DNA of 64,000 nucleotides from Enterococcus florum (GTDB taxonomy: Bacteria > Bacillota > Bacilli > Lactobacillales > Enterococcaceae): the NCBI RefSeq assembly GCF_004309355.1, contig NZ_BJCC01000006.1, positions 62,001 through 126,000 on the forward strand, given 5' to 3'. The notes beneath the pieces were generated by a model. The model was given only the letters and a program-made list of their open reading frames with translations. It did not search any database and was not told the DNA's origin. The position numbers were made by a program, and so were the translations under genes. Position 1 is the stretch's first letter, and each line of letters opens with the position of its first letter. Positions 37,056 to 46,868 of this stretch are shown piece after piece.

Positions 37056-37940
37056 CTAACTTCGCTTAAGAAAATATCTTTTTCGCTGTGGTTTAAGGTA
37101 GGTGAAGCCTTCACCCATAACATCGTGAACATTAGTGATGGAAATGAAGGCTTTCTCGTCCATATGATGGACAATTTTTTTAACTTCATTTAATTCCTGG
37201 GGTGCAACGATGATATAGACGATTTTTTTAAGTTCTGAAGAAAAACCGCCTTCTCCGTGCATATACGTTACTCCGCGTTCTAAGTGTTCCATCAGCAGCT
37301 GAGCAATTGCTTCGTTTTGATTTGAAATGATCATGACTCCTTTGGCTGTGTATCCCCCTGAAGACAAGACATCTACAACCTTGCTGAAAACAAAGGAAAC
37401 GATCAGGGTGTACATCATCCGTTTCAAATCTAAATACGTTAGGGAACAAAGCAATACGATCGCATCAAAAACCAGCAGCGATTTTCCCATCGTTAATCCC
37501 TTTTTTTGCTCCAAAATACGCGCGATCACATCTGCACCGCCCGTCGTACCGCCATAACGGTAGACAACCCCACTCCCAAAACCGGCAAACAATCCTGCTA
37601 GGATCGACACAATAAATAAGTCATGGTCCAAATTGATCTCAAGGGGAACACGCTGCCAAATCCAGAGAAAGACAGACAAACTGACTGTTCCTAAAATGGT
37701 GTAATAAAATGAACGCTTCCCCAGGACTCTGCCTCCGATCAAAATCAATGGTATGTTGATGATCAGTGTAGAATAAGCAGGATCGATGCCAAACAAGGCA
37801 CGAAAAATCAACGTAATCCCTGTCACTCCGCCCTCAGCTAAATGATTGGCGATATTTAAATACACGAGGCCAAATGCGTAGATCGCCGTTCCCAAGACAA
37901 TAAAAAAAACCTCTTTTATTCGTGTTGTTGTCGTTTCCAT
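37056..37940 (-). CDS. YitT/DUF2179-family membrane protein (YpjC-like)
   Basis: About 294 residues with five to six membrane helices (N-terminal DUF161, with NIANHLAEGGVTGI and GVVYRYGGTTGGADVI) and a cytosolic C-terminal DUF2179 domain. The function is not established; a transport role is assumed. The ATG at 37940 follows AAGGAGGGG; ATG at 37970 is unsupported. It is divergent from the MazG-like gene and cca, matching ypjC-ypjD-cca in Bacillus. Confidence 0.85.
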   Translation of the reverse strand: METTTTRIKEVFFIVLGTAIYAFGLVYLNIANHLAEGGVTGITLIFRALFGIDPAYSTLIINIPLILIGGRVLGKRSFYYTILGTVSLSVFLWIWQRVPLEINLDHDLFIVSILAGLFAGFGSGVVYRYGGTTGGADVIARILEQKKGLTMGKSLLVFDAIVLLCSLTYLDLKRMMYTLIVSFVFSKVVDVLSSGGYTAKGVMIISNQNEAIAQLLMEHLERGVTYMHGEGGFSSELKKIVYIIVAPQELNEVKKIVHHMDEKAFISITNVHDVMGEGFTYLKPQRKRYFLKRS

Positions 37941-38057
37941 AAGCCCCTCCTTCAATAATCTTTCCCACACTCAACATAGCATGAAATCTCAAGACTTACA
38001 ACAACTTGATAGGAATGATGGTCTTTTTTTGATAAGATAAGTTTGAGGTGGTAATGA

Positions 38058-38408
38058 ATGGAAGAAAAAACATTGGCAAAGATGCAGCAAGAAGTTGACG
38101 ACTATATTCAACAATTCAAAGCAGGTTATTTTTCTCCTTTGGCTCAGATGGCCCGCTTAACAGAAGAGGTTGGAGAATTAGCTAGAGAGGTCAATCATTA
38201 CTATGGTGAAAAGCCAAAAAAGGCAACAGAAAAAGCCAATACCGTTGCTGAAGAATTAGGGGATGTCCTGTTCGTCACGATGATCATGGCAAATTCGATG
38301 GATATTGACTTAACAGAAGTGTTCATTAAAAATATGGATAAATTCAATCAGCGAGATCAGTTTCGTTTCGAGCGAAAAGATGGCCGGAAAAAAGGGGAAA
38401 ACGCATGA
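38058..38408 (+). CDS. MazG-like nucleotide pyrophosphohydrolase (YpjD)
   Basis: 116 residues. An all-alpha MazG-type fold with the acidic metal-binding motif EEVGELAREV and EELGDVLF (ExxE and ExxD). Such enzymes hydrolyse nucleoside triphosphates to monophosphates, including damaged nucleotides. GAGGTGGTAATGA precedes the ATG. It overlaps cca by four bases (ATGA). Confidence 0.9.
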   Translation: MEEKTLAKMQQEVDDYIQQFKAGYFSPLAQMARLTEEVGELAREVNHYYGEKPKKATEKANTVAEELGDVLFVTMIMANSMDIDLTEVFIKNMDKFNQRDQFRFERKDGRKKGENA

Positions 38409-39622
38409 GATTAACTAGTCTGCCTCTCGAGTTTCAAGGCGCAATGCCAATTTTACGCTCTTTGCATAACGCCGGCTATGAAGCTTATTATGTTGGCGGG
38501 AGCGTCAGGGATATTTTACTGAACAAACCGATTCATGATGTGGATATCGCAACCAGTGCGTTTCCGGCAGAGGTAAAGGAACTTTTTCGTCGAACGATCG
38601 ATGTAGGCATTCAGCACGGCACGGTAATGGTCATAACCAAAGAAGCCACCTATGAAGTCACTACCTTTCGTACGGAATCAACCTACCAAGATTACCGCAG
38701 GCCAGACCATGTGGAATTTGTTCGTTCATTGAAAGAGGATCTGAAGCGCAGAGATTTTACAATCAATGCCTTGGCTGTAGGAATCGATGGAGAAGTGATT
38801 GATCTTTTCGATGGCTTAAGTGATTTGAGAAATAAGATTTTGCGTGCCGTTGGCAACCCGTATGAACGATTCCATGAGGATGCTTTGCGGATGATGCGTG
38901 CCTTGCGTTTTGTCAGCCAACTAGGTTTCAATCTAGAGCCTCAGACGTTTGAGGCGATTTATGAGTACCATTCGCTGCTGGCAAAAATCTCTGTCGAGCG
39001 AATCAACGTAGAGTTTGTAAAGTTATTGATGGGGTCCTTTCGACAGGCGGGCCTTCGCTCTTTTGTTGAATCCGAGTGCTACATCTACTGTCCAGGACTA
39101 AGAAACCAAGGAGAAGGCCTGCTGCGATTTGCCGAGCTGGGTGGTCCAGCAATTCCGACCGAAAGACAAGCCTGGACTGTACTGATAGATTGCTTGGGAT
39201 TGGCTGAACAAGAGATCCAACCATTTATGAAGGAATGGAAATGCTCCAACCAGCTAATCAAGGAAGTACGCCAAATGGTACCCGCTCTTGCGTACCGAAA
39301 GCAGCATGAATGGAACGACTGGCAGCTATACCAGTTAGGCAGGGAATTGGCATTGTCTGTTGACTATTTATTGTATTATTTCCATCAGGAGCCCAATCTA
39401 GCGAAAATTCGATTGATGTATCAAAACTTGAAGATCCACTCAATGAAGGATTTAGCGATCAAGGGCAATCAATTGATGGAGTCTTTTGATTATCCGCGAG
39501 GGCCGTGGATCAATCAAGTGTTAAGAGCGATCGAAAAGGCCGTCGTGGATCGACGATTAGAAAATCATTCGGAAGAATTAATGAACTTCGCAAAGGACTA
39601 TTTACGAAAGGAGCAGCCATGA
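38405..39622 (+). CDS. cca: CCA tRNA nucleotidyltransferase
   Basis: 405 residues. The nucleotidyltransferase core has VGGSVRDILL and DVDIAT (metal-binding Asp-x-Asp), then RRDFTINALA and the PolyA_pol RNA-binding helices ERFHEDALRMMRALRFVSQL. It adds or repairs the 3' CCA of tRNAs. It is translationally coupled to the upstream YpjD gene and to the downstream hotdog-fold gene by four-base overlaps. Confidence 0.95.
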   Translation: MRLTSLPLEFQGAMPILRSLHNAGYEAYYVGGSVRDILLNKPIHDVDIATSAFPAEVKELFRRTIDVGIQHGTVMVITKEATYEVTTFRTESTYQDYRRPDHVEFVRSLKEDLKRRDFTINALAVGIDGEVIDLFDGLSDLRNKILRAVGNPYERFHEDALRMMRALRFVSQLGFNLEPQTFEAIYEYHSLLAKISVERINVEFVKLLMGSFRQAGLRSFVESECYIYCPGLRNQGEGLLRFAELGGPAIPTERQAWTVLIDCLGLAEQEIQPFMKEWKCSNQLIKEVRQMVPALAYRKQHEWNDWQLYQLGRELALSVDYLLYYFHQEPNLAKIRLMYQNLKIHSMKDLAIKGNQLMESFDYPRGPWINQVLRAIEKAVVDRRLENHSEELMNFAKDYLRKEQP

Positions 39623-39996
39623 CTAAGTATACAATGACGTTTTCTGTGACCAGTAACGACACTGCAAAAAAGCTGGGTTCAGGTGATCTCGACGTGTTAG
39701 GAACACCGCGTTTAGTTGCCATGATGGAGCATTGTGCCAAAGATTTGCTTAGAAAGCAGTTGAAGGAGGAGGAGACAAGTGTAGGGTATAAGCTTGATTT
39801 GAAACACTTAGCCCCTACTACTGTAGGCAGCGAGCTTACCATCAATGCAGAGTTGGTAGAGCAATCCGGGAATCGCGCGTTTTTTGTGCTGGAGGCCTAT
39901 GAGCAGGACGTGCTGGTAGGCAAAGCGAAACATGAGCGGGTTGTTGTGGATTCAGCGAAATTCTTGGCGAAATTGAACCAAAATCACAATATGTGA
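39619..39996 (+). CDS. Thioesterase-like hotdog-fold protein
   Basis: 125 residues. Sequence order (LGSGDLDVLGTPRLVAMMEH and LDLKHLAPTTVGSELTI) matches the fluoroacetyl-CoA thioesterase-like branch of the hotdog superfamily. The substrate is unknown. The ATG at 39619 follows AAAGGAGCAGCC and overlaps the cca stop; an earlier in-frame ATG at 39505 lies inside cca and is unsupported. Confidence 0.8.
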   Translation: MTKYTMTFSVTSNDTAKKLGSGDLDVLGTPRLVAMMEHCAKDLLRKQLKEEETSVGYKLDLKHLAPTTVGSELTINAELVEQSGNRAFFVLEAYEQDVLVGKAKHERVVVDSAKFLAKLNQNHNM

Positions 39997-40115
39997 CCGT
40001 TTGCTGGATTGTATGATACTATTTATTTATATCAAGTAATGATCGATGGACATTTCAACTGGAGATGTCGCAGGACTTGAGAACCAGTCTATTAATAGGC
40101 AAAAGGAGAATGATC

Positions 40116-40568
40116 ATGGAAAAAGGAATGACAGCTTTAAAATTTTATTTCCGCAATGGAGAGACTTGGACGATCGAACGTCGGTATATCGGTGACTTGT
40201 GGATCAAACAAATTACAACGAGCTTTGGCCGGATCAATGGCAGTGAATTTGTTGAGATCCATCCTTGTGCGGGATTCAAGATCGAAATTTATCAAGAAGG
40301 CGACTATGTTCAAACTGCTGATATTAATTTAGGCGGCTTAGAAATGGGTATGTTCGATCGTGCAAAAAAATTCGAAGATATTGAACGGATGGAAATCATC
40401 TATCGCAGCGGCAAACCGGATATCGTTTATTTTCCTTATAAAGACAAAGACAATGAAGGATTGGATAACGTTTATCAATCCACAAAGGTCTCTGAAAAAA
40501 CTAAAAGTCTGTACATCGTGATCGACCCAGATAAAAATGTGGATGACGTGTACAAAGATCAATTCTAA
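40116..40568 (+). CDS. Conserved-looking protein of unknown function
   Basis: 150 residues with no recognised family. No signal peptide or membrane helix. The order suggests a beta-rich fold (TALKFYFRNGETWTIERRYI, FVEIHPCAGFKIEIYQEGD) followed by a charged, partly acidic C-terminus. The ATG at 40116 follows AAAGGAGAATGATC. It is a single-gene unit with a clean terminator, 119 bases after the thioesterase-like gene. Confidence 0.75.
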   Translation: MEKGMTALKFYFRNGETWTIERRYIGDLWIKQITTSFGRINGSEFVEIHPCAGFKIEIYQEGDYVQTADINLGGLEMGMFDRAKKFEDIERMEIIYRSGKPDIVYFPYKDKDNEGLDNVYQSTKVSEKTKSLYIVIDPDKNVDDVYKDQF

Positions 40569-40579
40569 TTAATCAATAA

Positions 40580-40613
40580 AGTCCTAAGAATCTGGCATTC
40601 TTAGGCTTTTTTT
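40580..40613 (+). terminator. Intrinsic terminator
   Basis: CCTAAGAAT-CTGGC-ATTCTTAGG, then C and seven T. Confidence 0.93.
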
Positions 40614-40712
40614 ATGTGGAAAAAGGGTCTTTTTGGACTCTTACACGATCGATTTGGTACATGAAGAAGGGATGACAAACAAGATTCAAGCATTTCTTTG
40701 TGCCTCTTTTTT

Positions 40713-40721
40713 TGTTACAAT
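40713..40721 (+). promoter_or_regulatory. Extended -10 promoter of the ABC-F gene
   Basis: TGTTACAAT (TGnTACAAT) about 30 bases before the start codon. Confidence 0.5.
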
Positions 40722-40750
40722 AGCGGAAGAAAATATGAGGGACGACGTAT

Positions 40751-42634
40751 ATGAAAGAATTAAAGGTAACAAATCTAATAAAAACATTTGGGGATAAAAC
40801 GTTGTTCGATTCGATCTCATTTTTGGTCCACGAGAGGGATCGAATTGGATTGATCGGTGTAAACGGCACCGGAAAATCAAGTTTATTAACTATTTTGGCA
40901 GGACTTGATAGTGGTGATGGCGATATTTCTGCTATTGAAAAGAGCAGTGACTATCGCATAGGTTATTTGTCTCAAGAACAGCAGTTTGATCCTGAGATGA
41001 CAGTCTTGGATGTGGTCTTTCAGGGCGACAATGCGTTGATGCAAACGGTTCGTGATTACGAGCGGGCGTTGCTTTCGTTGAATGCCGCTGCAGAAGACCC
41101 TGCATTGCAAGCTCGTTTTGCGAAGGCAGAAGAAGCCATGAATAAACAATCCGCGTGGAGTGCGGACAGTGAAGCGAAGGCCATTTTGAATAAGCTTGGG
41201 ATCGATACCCTCGAAAAACGGATTAGGGATCTTTCGGGTGGTCAAGTAAAGCGAGTAGGATTGGCACAGGTATTAATTGATGCACCGGACTTGCTTTTGT
41301 TGGATGAACCGACGAACCATTTGGACTATGATGCGATCGAATGGCTGGAAAACTATTTGAAGCATTACCAAGGAGCTCTCTTGATGGTGACCCACGATCG
41401 GTACTTTCTTGATCGGGTAACCACTCGTATTTTTGAATTGTCATATGGTACATTATATGAATACCAGGGGAATTACGAAGCCTATGTTGCAGAGAAAGCG
41501 GAACGTGATCGTGTGGCTGCTGAACAAGAAGGGAAACGAGTTCAGCTTTATAAACAAGAACTAGCCTGGATGCGAGCGGGCGCCAAGGCACGAACGACGA
41601 AACAACAGGCGCGAATCCATCGGTTTGAAGATTTAAAAGAAAATCTCCATCAGGTTCACTTAGAGGATTCGCTTGAAATCACTTTGGCGACCACTCGCTT
41701 AGGGAAAAAAGTCTTGGAACTGAAGGATGCCTCTTATCAAATTGAGGGCAAGCAGATTTTACAGCACTTTGATCTTTTGATACAGGCTGGAGAACGTCTC
41801 GGCATCACCGGAAAAAATGGTGCTGGGAAATCAACATTGCTAAACATTCTGGCTGAGCGTATTCCACTGGATAGCGGGGTGTTGGAGGTTGGTGAGACCG
41901 TTCGATTGGCTTATTATACGCAGCGCAATGAAGCTATGAATCCTGAAAAACGAATGATTGCCTACCTGCAGGAAACAGCAGAAGAAGTCAAACAAAAGGA
42001 CGGTACACATATTGGTGTAGCCGAACTACTGGAACGATTCCTATTTCCTCGATTTATGCATGGAACATTGATCGGCAAGCTTTCGGGGGGTGAGAAGCGC
42101 CGGCTGTATTTACTAAAACTGTTGATTCAGCAACCCAACGTATTATTACTGGATGAACCCACAAATGATTTGGACATTGCAACATTGACGGTACTCGAGG
42201 ATTATTTACAAAGTTTTGCGGGTTCAGTCATTACAGTTTCACACGACCGATATTTTTTGGACAAGGTAACACAAAAGCTCCTAGTATTTAAGGGAGATGG
42301 ACTGATCGACGTTCATTTTGGATCAATCATGGATTATCTATCTCACCAGAAGAAAGAATCTAAATCATCAAAACCAGAAAAAACAACAGTCTCTACCAAA
42401 CCTAAGAAGAAAAAAATGTCGTATATGGAACAAAAGGAATGGGAGACGATCGAAGAAGAGATTGCTGAGCTTGAAACAAAAAACGAGCAGTTAACAGAAG
42501 AAATGACGACTTATCAAGGTGATGACTTTACCAAACTTCAACGTCTGCAGCAGGAGATTACAGAAACGGAGACACTGCTGGAGGAAAAAATGATGCGTTG
42601 GGAATATCTAAGCGAGATCGTGGAGGGACATTAA
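40751..42634 (+). CDS. ABC-F family ATPase (Uup-like)
   Basis: 627 residues: two ABC domains without membrane helices. Walker [10 protein letters not shown] near 38 and GKNGAGKST near 357; signatures LSGGQVKR and LSGGEKRR; Walker [12 protein letters not shown] and [13 protein letters not shown]-terminal coiled coil (about 560-627) follows a Lys-rich linker, matching the Uup subgroup. ABC-F proteins act on ribosomes; Uup-like members are housekeeping rather than resistance factors. It is followed by thyA with one base between stop and start. Confidence 0.92.
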   Translation: MKELKVTNLIKTFGDKTLFDSISFLVHERDRIGLIGVNGTGKSSLLTILAGLDSGDGDISAIEKSSDYRIGYLSQEQQFDPEMTVLDVVFQGDNALMQTVRDYERALLSLNAAAEDPALQARFAKAEEAMNKQSAWSADSEAKAILNKLGIDTLEKRIRDLSGGQVKRVGLAQVLIDAPDLLLLDEPTNHLDYDAIEWLENYLKHYQGALLMVTHDRYFLDRVTTRIFELSYGTLYEYQGNYEAYVAEKAERDRVAAEQEGKRVQLYKQELAWMRAGAKARTTKQQARIHRFEDLKENLHQVHLEDSLEITLATTRLGKKVLELKDASYQIEGKQILQHFDLLIQAGERLGITGKNGAGKSTLLNILAERIPLDSGVLEVGETVRLAYYTQRNEAMNPEKRMIAYLQETAEEVKQKDGTHIGVAELLERFLFPRFMHGTLIGKLSGGEKRRLYLLKLLIQQPNVLLLDEPTNDLDIATLTVLEDYLQSFAGSVITVSHDRYFLDKVTQKLLVFKGDGLIDVHFGSIMDYLSHQKKESKSSKPEKTTVSTKPKKKKMSYMEQKEWETIEEEIAELETKNEQLTEEMTTYQGDDFTKLQRLQQEITETETLLEEKMMRWEYLSEIVEGH

Positions 42635-42635
42635 C

Positions 42636-43583
42636 ATGGAACAAGTATACCTAGAATTAGGGAGAAAATTGTTGGAAGACGGACATCAAAAGGGAGACCG
42701 TACCGGGACAGGAACCAAGAGCTTATTCGGTTATCAAATGCGCTTTGATCTGAACGAAGGATTTCCTCTGTTGACGACTAAACGGGTTCCCTTTGGTCTA
42801 ATCAAAAGTGAACTGTTGTGGTTTATTCACGGAGATACCAACATTCGCTATTTATTGCAGCACAACAATCACATCTGGGATGAATGGGCTTTTGAACGGT
42901 ACATTCAATCTGACGAGTACACAGGTCCTGATATGACTGATTTTGGCCGTCGCTCTTTGGTTGACGAAGACTTCAACAAAGCATATCAAAGAGAATTAAA
43001 AGTGTTTTGTGAAAAAATCGTCGAAGATGAAGCCTTTGCTGAGAAATTCGGCGACCTCGGTAATATTTACGGCTCCCAGTGGCGTCATTGGGAAACAAAA
43101 AATGGTGGATTCATCGATCAATTGGGGGATGTGATCGAAATGATCAAAACCAATCCGAATTCACGCCGGTTACTAGTCTCTGCTTGGAATCCAGAGGATG
43201 TGCCATCGATGGCTTTGCCGCCATGTCATACGATGTTTCAGTTTTACGTAAATGATGGAAAATTAAGCTGTCAACTTTACCAGCGCAGTGCGGATGTCTT
43301 TTTAGGTGTACCATTTAATATCGCCAGCTATGCACTGCTGACCCATTTGATCGCACATGAAACTGGGTTAGAGGTGGGTGATTTTGTCCATACCTTGGGA
43401 GATGCCCATTTATACTCAAACCATGAGGAGCAAATGAAAGAACAGCTTTCACGAGAACCCAAAGCGTTTCCTAAGTTGAAGTTGAATCAAGAAAAGTCTT
43501 CTGTTTTCGATTTTGAAATGACAGATATTCAGATTGAGGGCTATGATCCTGCGCCGGCTATCAAAGCGCCAGTGGCCGTTTAG
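42636..43583 (+). CDS. thyA: Thymidylate synthase ThyA
   Basis: 315 residues. Folate- and dUMP-binding features: [12 protein letters not shown] near the N-terminus, [13 protein letters not shown], catalytic Cys in [31 protein letters not shown], and GDAHLYSNH. It converts dUMP to dTMP using methylene-tetrahydrofolate, yielding dihydrofolate that the next gene recycles. GGAGGGACATTAAC precedes the ATG. Confidence 0.98.
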   Translation: MEQVYLELGRKLLEDGHQKGDRTGTGTKSLFGYQMRFDLNEGFPLLTTKRVPFGLIKSELLWFIHGDTNIRYLLQHNNHIWDEWAFERYIQSDEYTGPDMTDFGRRSLVDEDFNKAYQRELKVFCEKIVEDEAFAEKFGDLGNIYGSQWRHWETKNGGFIDQLGDVIEMIKTNPNSRRLLVSAWNPEDVPSMALPPCHTMFQFYVNDGKLSCQLYQRSADVFLGVPFNIASYALLTHLIAHETGLEVGDFVHTLGDAHLYSNHEEQMKEQLSREPKAFPKLKLNQEKSSVFDFEMTDIQIEGYDPAPAIKAPVAV

Positions 43584-43597
43584 AAGGAGGTATGTGG

Positions 43598-44098
43598 ATG
43601 CTAAAAGCAATTTGGGCACAAGACAAAAATGGGTTGATTGGAAAAAACGATGTTTTACCCTGGCATCTGCCAAATGACTTGCGCTTTTTTAAGGAAACTA
43701 CCTTAGGGCATACCTTGGTGATGGGTCGGAAAACTTTCGAAGGGATGGGCGGTCGTCCATTACCTAAACGACAAACGATCGTTTTGACCCGCAATCGCGA
43801 CTACCACAATGAAGGTGTTCTAGTGATGCATTCACTGCAAGAGATAATCGCTTATTCCCAAACTGTACAAGAAACAACCTATATTGCTGGAGGTGCCTCG
43901 ATCTATCGGGAATTACTGCCGTATTGTGATCAGCTGTATCGGACAGTAATTGATCATGCGTTTGAAGGAGATGCTTATTTTCCGGAGATAGATTGGTCTG
44001 TTTGGAGACTATGCGAACAAACCGAGGGAAGAGTAGATGAAAAAAATCACTATCCTCATCGTTTTGAGCGGTATGAACGAATCAACCGAGCGAAGTAA
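43598..44098 (+). CDS. folA: Dihydrofolate reductase
   Basis: 166 residues. MLKAIWAQDKNGLIGKNDVL at the N-terminus, PWHLPNDLRFFKETT with the catalytic Asp, MGRKTFEGMGGRPLP for NADPH, and IAGGASIYRELLP. It regenerates tetrahydrofolate after thymidylate synthesis; target of trimethoprim. The ATG at 43598 lies seven bases after AAGGAGG; the ATG at 43592 is too close. It forms a thyA-folA operon, with its terminator overlapping the stop. Confidence 0.96.
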   Translation: MLKAIWAQDKNGLIGKNDVLPWHLPNDLRFFKETTLGHTLVMGRKTFEGMGGRPLPKRQTIVLTRNRDYHNEGVLVMHSLQEIIAYSQTVQETTYIAGGASIYRELLPYCDQLYRTVIDHAFEGDAYFPEIDWSVWRLCEQTEGRVDEKNHYPHRFERYERINRAK

Positions 44099-44113
44099 AC
44101 GCTCGGTTTTTTT
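44084..44113 (+). terminator. Intrinsic terminator overlapping the folA stop
   Basis: AACCGAGCG-N7-CGCTCGGTT and a T run. Confidence 0.92.
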
Positions 44114-44161
44114 CAAGTTTCTTTAAATTGACGCGATAACAATGAAAATTTTCAAGGTCTC

Positions 44162-44170
44162 TGCTATACT
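44162..44170 (+). promoter_or_regulatory. Extended -10 promoter of the degV gene
   Basis: TGCTATACT (TGnTATACT) about 40 bases before the start. No convincing -35. Confidence 0.55.
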
Positions 44171-44210
44171 GAGATTAATTTGAAATCAGGATTTGGAAAG
44201 AAGGATAAAG

Positions 44211-45053
44211 ATGCCAAATGTAAAGATCGTTACCGACTCTTCTTGCACCTTTGAAAAAAAGTATCGAGAAGATTTAAATATCACTGTGATTCCCCTATCC
44301 GTTATGATCGACGATGTTCTCTATCCAGATGATGACGCGTTGACCGGGGAACGGTTTATGGAGATGATGGGAGCAGCCAAGGCTCTGCCGAAAACTAGTC
44401 AGCCGCCGATCGGATATTTCGCGGAATTGTATGATGAACTTGGAAAAGACGGCAGTCCGATTATTTCGATTCACATGACCCAAAGTTTAAGCGGAACAGT
44501 AGAATCTGCTCGTCAAGCTACTTTTTTAACCAATAGCGAGGTCACTGTGTTTGATAGCGGATTTATTGATCAATCCTTGGCTTTCATTGTAATCAGAGCT
44601 GCTGAGATGGCACAGGCTGGGGCAAGTGTTGAAGAAATCATGGCTGAAGTCAAAAAAATCAAAGAAAACAGCCGATTGTTCATTGGGATTTCCTCTTTAG
44701 ATAATTTAGTAAAAGGCGGACGTGTCAGTCGGGCAAAAGGTGTGTTATCGAATGTGCTGAATATGCGAATCGTAATGGAGCTTGAAGACGGCTCGCTGCT
44801 TCCGATCATGAAAGGGAGAGGAAAAAAAACATTCAGTAAATGGTTTGAAAACTTCAAGGATGAGCTGAGTAAATTTGCTCACGTCAAGCGTATCGGCATT
44901 TCCCATACGGGACGAACAGAATTTATCGAGGAAGCAAAAGCTGCTTTGCAAGAGATGTTCCCAGATATGGAGATTCCTGTGTTGCATACGAATCCTATCG
45001 TAGCGACACACACAGGAGAAGACGCATTTGCGATTATGTATTATACTGACTAA
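44211..45053 (+). CDS. DegV-family fatty-acid-binding protein
   Basis: 280 residues. The two-domain DegV fold: KIVTDSSCTF (lipid headgroup-binding Ser/Thr), TSQPPIGYF, SQSLSGT-like MTQSLSGTVESAR, and VKGGRVSRAKGV in the C-terminal domain. Family members (such as FakB) bind a fatty acid and present it to FakA kinase; whether this one does is inferred. The ATG at 44211 follows GGAAAGAAGGATAAAG. Confidence 0.92.
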   Translation: MPNVKIVTDSSCTFEKKYREDLNITVIPLSVMIDDVLYPDDDALTGERFMEMMGAAKALPKTSQPPIGYFAELYDELGKDGSPIISIHMTQSLSGTVESARQATFLTNSEVTVFDSGFIDQSLAFIVIRAAEMAQAGASVEEIMAEVKKIKENSRLFIGISSLDNLVKGGRVSRAKGVLSNVLNMRIVMELEDGSLLPIMKGRGKKTFSKWFENFKDELSKFAHVKRIGISHTGRTEFIEEAKAALQEMFPDMEIPVLHTNPIVATHTGEDAFAIMYYTD

Positions 45054-45054
45054 C

Positions 45055-45084
45055 ACTGTCTCTTTTGATAGAGGCAGTTTTTTT
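45055..45084 (+). terminator. Intrinsic terminator after the degV gene
   Basis: ACTGTCTCT-N6-AGAGGCAGT (one G-T pair) with a T run; it lies immediately before the ribosome binding site of the next gene. Confidence 0.85.
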
Positions 45085-45100
45085 CCAAGGAGGGAAAGGA

Positions 45101-45958
45101 TTGAAAAAAATTTATGTTTGGCTGATACCGCTTGTAGCGGCTGTGATATCGTTTGCGGGTTTAGCCTTTTTTATTCCGAAGGCACAGCCTCGGCTAAAAG
45201 CCGATCCTCAAACTCAAAATCAGCATTATAAACAAACTGTCCACTTTGTAGCGGTTGGCGATTCACTGACTCAAGGAGTGGGAGATGAAACAGATCGTGG
45301 CGGGTTCGTTCCCTTAGTAGCGGATAGTTTAAGAGATGAATACAGTCTTTCCACTGTTCAGACCGAGAACTATGGAGTCTCTGGCGAACGCAGCGATCAG
45401 ATTTTAAAACGGCTTAAAAAGGATACTGATCTGCAGCGCAGTCTGGAAAGCTCAGATATGATCACGTTGACTGTGGGCGGAAATGATTTGTTACAGGCTT
45501 TTCAAAAAAACATAACGGCAACTTCAGCGAAGAAATTTGATGGTTCTATCAAAAAATATCAAAAGAATGTCGAAAAAATAATTGAGAAAATCAGAGAATT
45601 AAACACGCAAGCACCAATTTATCTAGTTGGGATCTATAATCCTTATTATTTGAATTTCTCTGATATCAAAGAAATGCAAGAGGTTGTAGACAATTGGAAT
45701 GACGCATCTGAAGAGTTGGCAAAAGACTCTACGAATGTTTTCTTCGTTCCCGTGAATGACTTGCTGTATAAGGGGTTGCCTACAAGTGATTCCACAGACG
45801 AATCGTCAGGCGACCAGCCAACAGTAAAGAATAATGTATTATACGATGAAGACAATTTTCATCCCAATAACCTTGGGTATCAATTAATGGCTAATGCCGT
45901 TCGAGATGAAATGATTGATACGAATGAACTTTGGCTTTTAAAGGAGGAGAACAAGTGA
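45101..45958 (+). CDS. SGNH/GDSL-family hydrolase (YpmR-like)
   Basis: 285 residues. An N-terminal hydrophobic helix (about 5-25) should export or anchor it. Block I GDSLTQGVGD holds the nucleophile Ser; block III GGNDLL; block V DNFHPNNLGY holds Asp-x-x-His. Such enzymes are lipases or acylhydrolases acting on lipids or cell-wall esters. The TTG at 45101 follows CCAAGGAGGG. It overlaps the YpmS-like gene by four bases (GTGA), matching ypmR-ypmS in Bacillus. Confidence 0.9.
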   Translation: MKKIYVWLIPLVAAVISFAGLAFFIPKAQPRLKADPQTQNQHYKQTVHFVAVGDSLTQGVGDETDRGGFVPLVADSLRDEYSLSTVQTENYGVSGERSDQILKRLKKDTDLQRSLESSDMITLTVGGNDLLQAFQKNITATSAKKFDGSIKKYQKNVEKIIEKIRELNTQAPIYLVGIYNPYYLNFSDIKEMQEVVDNWNDASEELAKDSTNVFFVPVNDLLYKGLPTSDSTDESSGDQPTVKNNVLYDEDNFHPNNLGYQLMANAVRDEMIDTNELWLLKEENK

Positions 45959-46551
45959 AAAAAAAGGTGAACGGCTGGAAGATTGCGTTCTTAATTTTGA
46001 TCGGGCTACTGCTCGGAAGCACGATTTTTCTTGCTACACGTGTCTTCTCTCAAAGAGAAACGGGTTTGCCTTCCAGCGGTGAAACAAAGGTAGCTGAAGG
46101 CTCTCCTGTACTGACTATGAATACAAACAAGAAGAAATTAAACGATGTTATGGACTATTTTTTGGATGAATTCCAAGAGGATTCATCGATCAAATACGAT
46201 TTTTATTTAGAGAATCAAGCGATGCTGGCCGGAAAATTTAAATTTTTAGGAGCCAAGGTCGATTTTAATCTTTATTTTGATCCCTTCGTGATGGACAATG
46301 GAAATGTTCAATTAAAGGCAAGAGATCTTTCGATCGGGACTTTGAATCTTCCAGTGCGTGAGGTCCTGTCAATCCTCAAACGCAGTTACAAATTTCCAGA
46401 TTGGGTTGAAGTGACGCCTAAAAATCAAACGATCGAGTTGAAGCTGAACGAGTTCTCTTTAGAAAATGGAATGTTTATCCGAGCGAATCATATCGATTTA
46501 GTGAATGATGATATCCAATTCAGCTTGTATTTGCCGAAAGATAAAAACTAG
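45955..46551 (+). CDS. YpmS/DUF2140-family membrane protein
   Basis: 198 residues. One N-terminal membrane helix (about 9-30), then an extracellular domain with KFKFLGAKVDFNLYFDPFV, matching DUF2140. No catalytic residues are apparent; function unknown. The GTG at 45955 follows AAAGGAGGAGAACAA and lies in the stop of the GDSL gene, so translation is coupled and the two probably act together outside the membrane. Confidence 0.85.
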   Translation: MKKKVNGWKIAFLILIGLLLGSTIFLATRVFSQRETGLPSSGETKVAEGSPVLTMNTNKKKLNDVMDYFLDEFQEDSSIKYDFYLENQAMLAGKFKFLGAKVDFNLYFDPFVMDNGNVQLKARDLSIGTLNLPVREVLSILKRSYKFPDWVEVTPKNQTIELKLNEFSLENGMFIRANHIDLVNDDIQFSLYLPKDKN

Positions 46552-46564
46552 ACAGGAGAAGTCA

Positions 46565-46786
46565 ATGAGAAGAAGCTTTTACCATTATATTCTGACTCAG
46601 CGCGGATCGAACCAAAAAGACCCTGTCGAGGCCTTTGCCGATCATGTCAGCCAGGATATCATGTTTCCAAAGCAGTCAGAAAACTATCATGAGGTAGCCG
46701 ATTATTTGGAAATGAACACGAACTATATAAAGTCGATGGATCTATTTGATCGACTTTGGGAAAAATACACCGAAAATAATCAATAA
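46565..46786 (+). CDS. YozE-family small protein (UPF0346)
   Basis: 73 residues matching YozE_SAM_like: MRRSFYHYILTQRG, then DPVEAFADHVSQDIMFPKQS and NYHEVADYLEMN. It is a small helical SAM-like fold of unknown function, widespread in Bacillota. The ATG at 46565 follows AGGAGAAGTCA; a frame extension upstream overlaps the YpmS gene and lacks support. Last gene of the GDSL-YpmS-YozE unit. Confidence 0.9.
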   Translation: MRRSFYHYILTQRGSNQKDPVEAFADHVSQDIMFPKQSENYHEVADYLEMNTNYIKSMDLFDRLWEKYTENNQ

Positions 46787-46793
46787 AATTATT

Positions 46794-46826
46794 GGAAAAG
46801 CCTAAGAGTGCTTTTCCTTTTTTTTT
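46794..46826 (+). terminator. Intrinsic terminator
   Basis: GGAAAAGC-N8-GCTTTTCC with a T run. Confidence 0.88.
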
Positions 46827-46831
46827 ACTCG

Positions 46832-46840
46832 TGCTATCAT
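46832..46840 (+). promoter_or_regulatory. Extended -10 promoter of the processing protease gene
   Basis: TGCTATCAT (TGnTATCAT). It overlaps the ATG at 46839, so that ATG cannot be the start if this is the promoter. Confidence 0.45.
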
Positions 46841-46868
46841 GAAAAAAAGGGTGAAAGGATGGTGCTTC

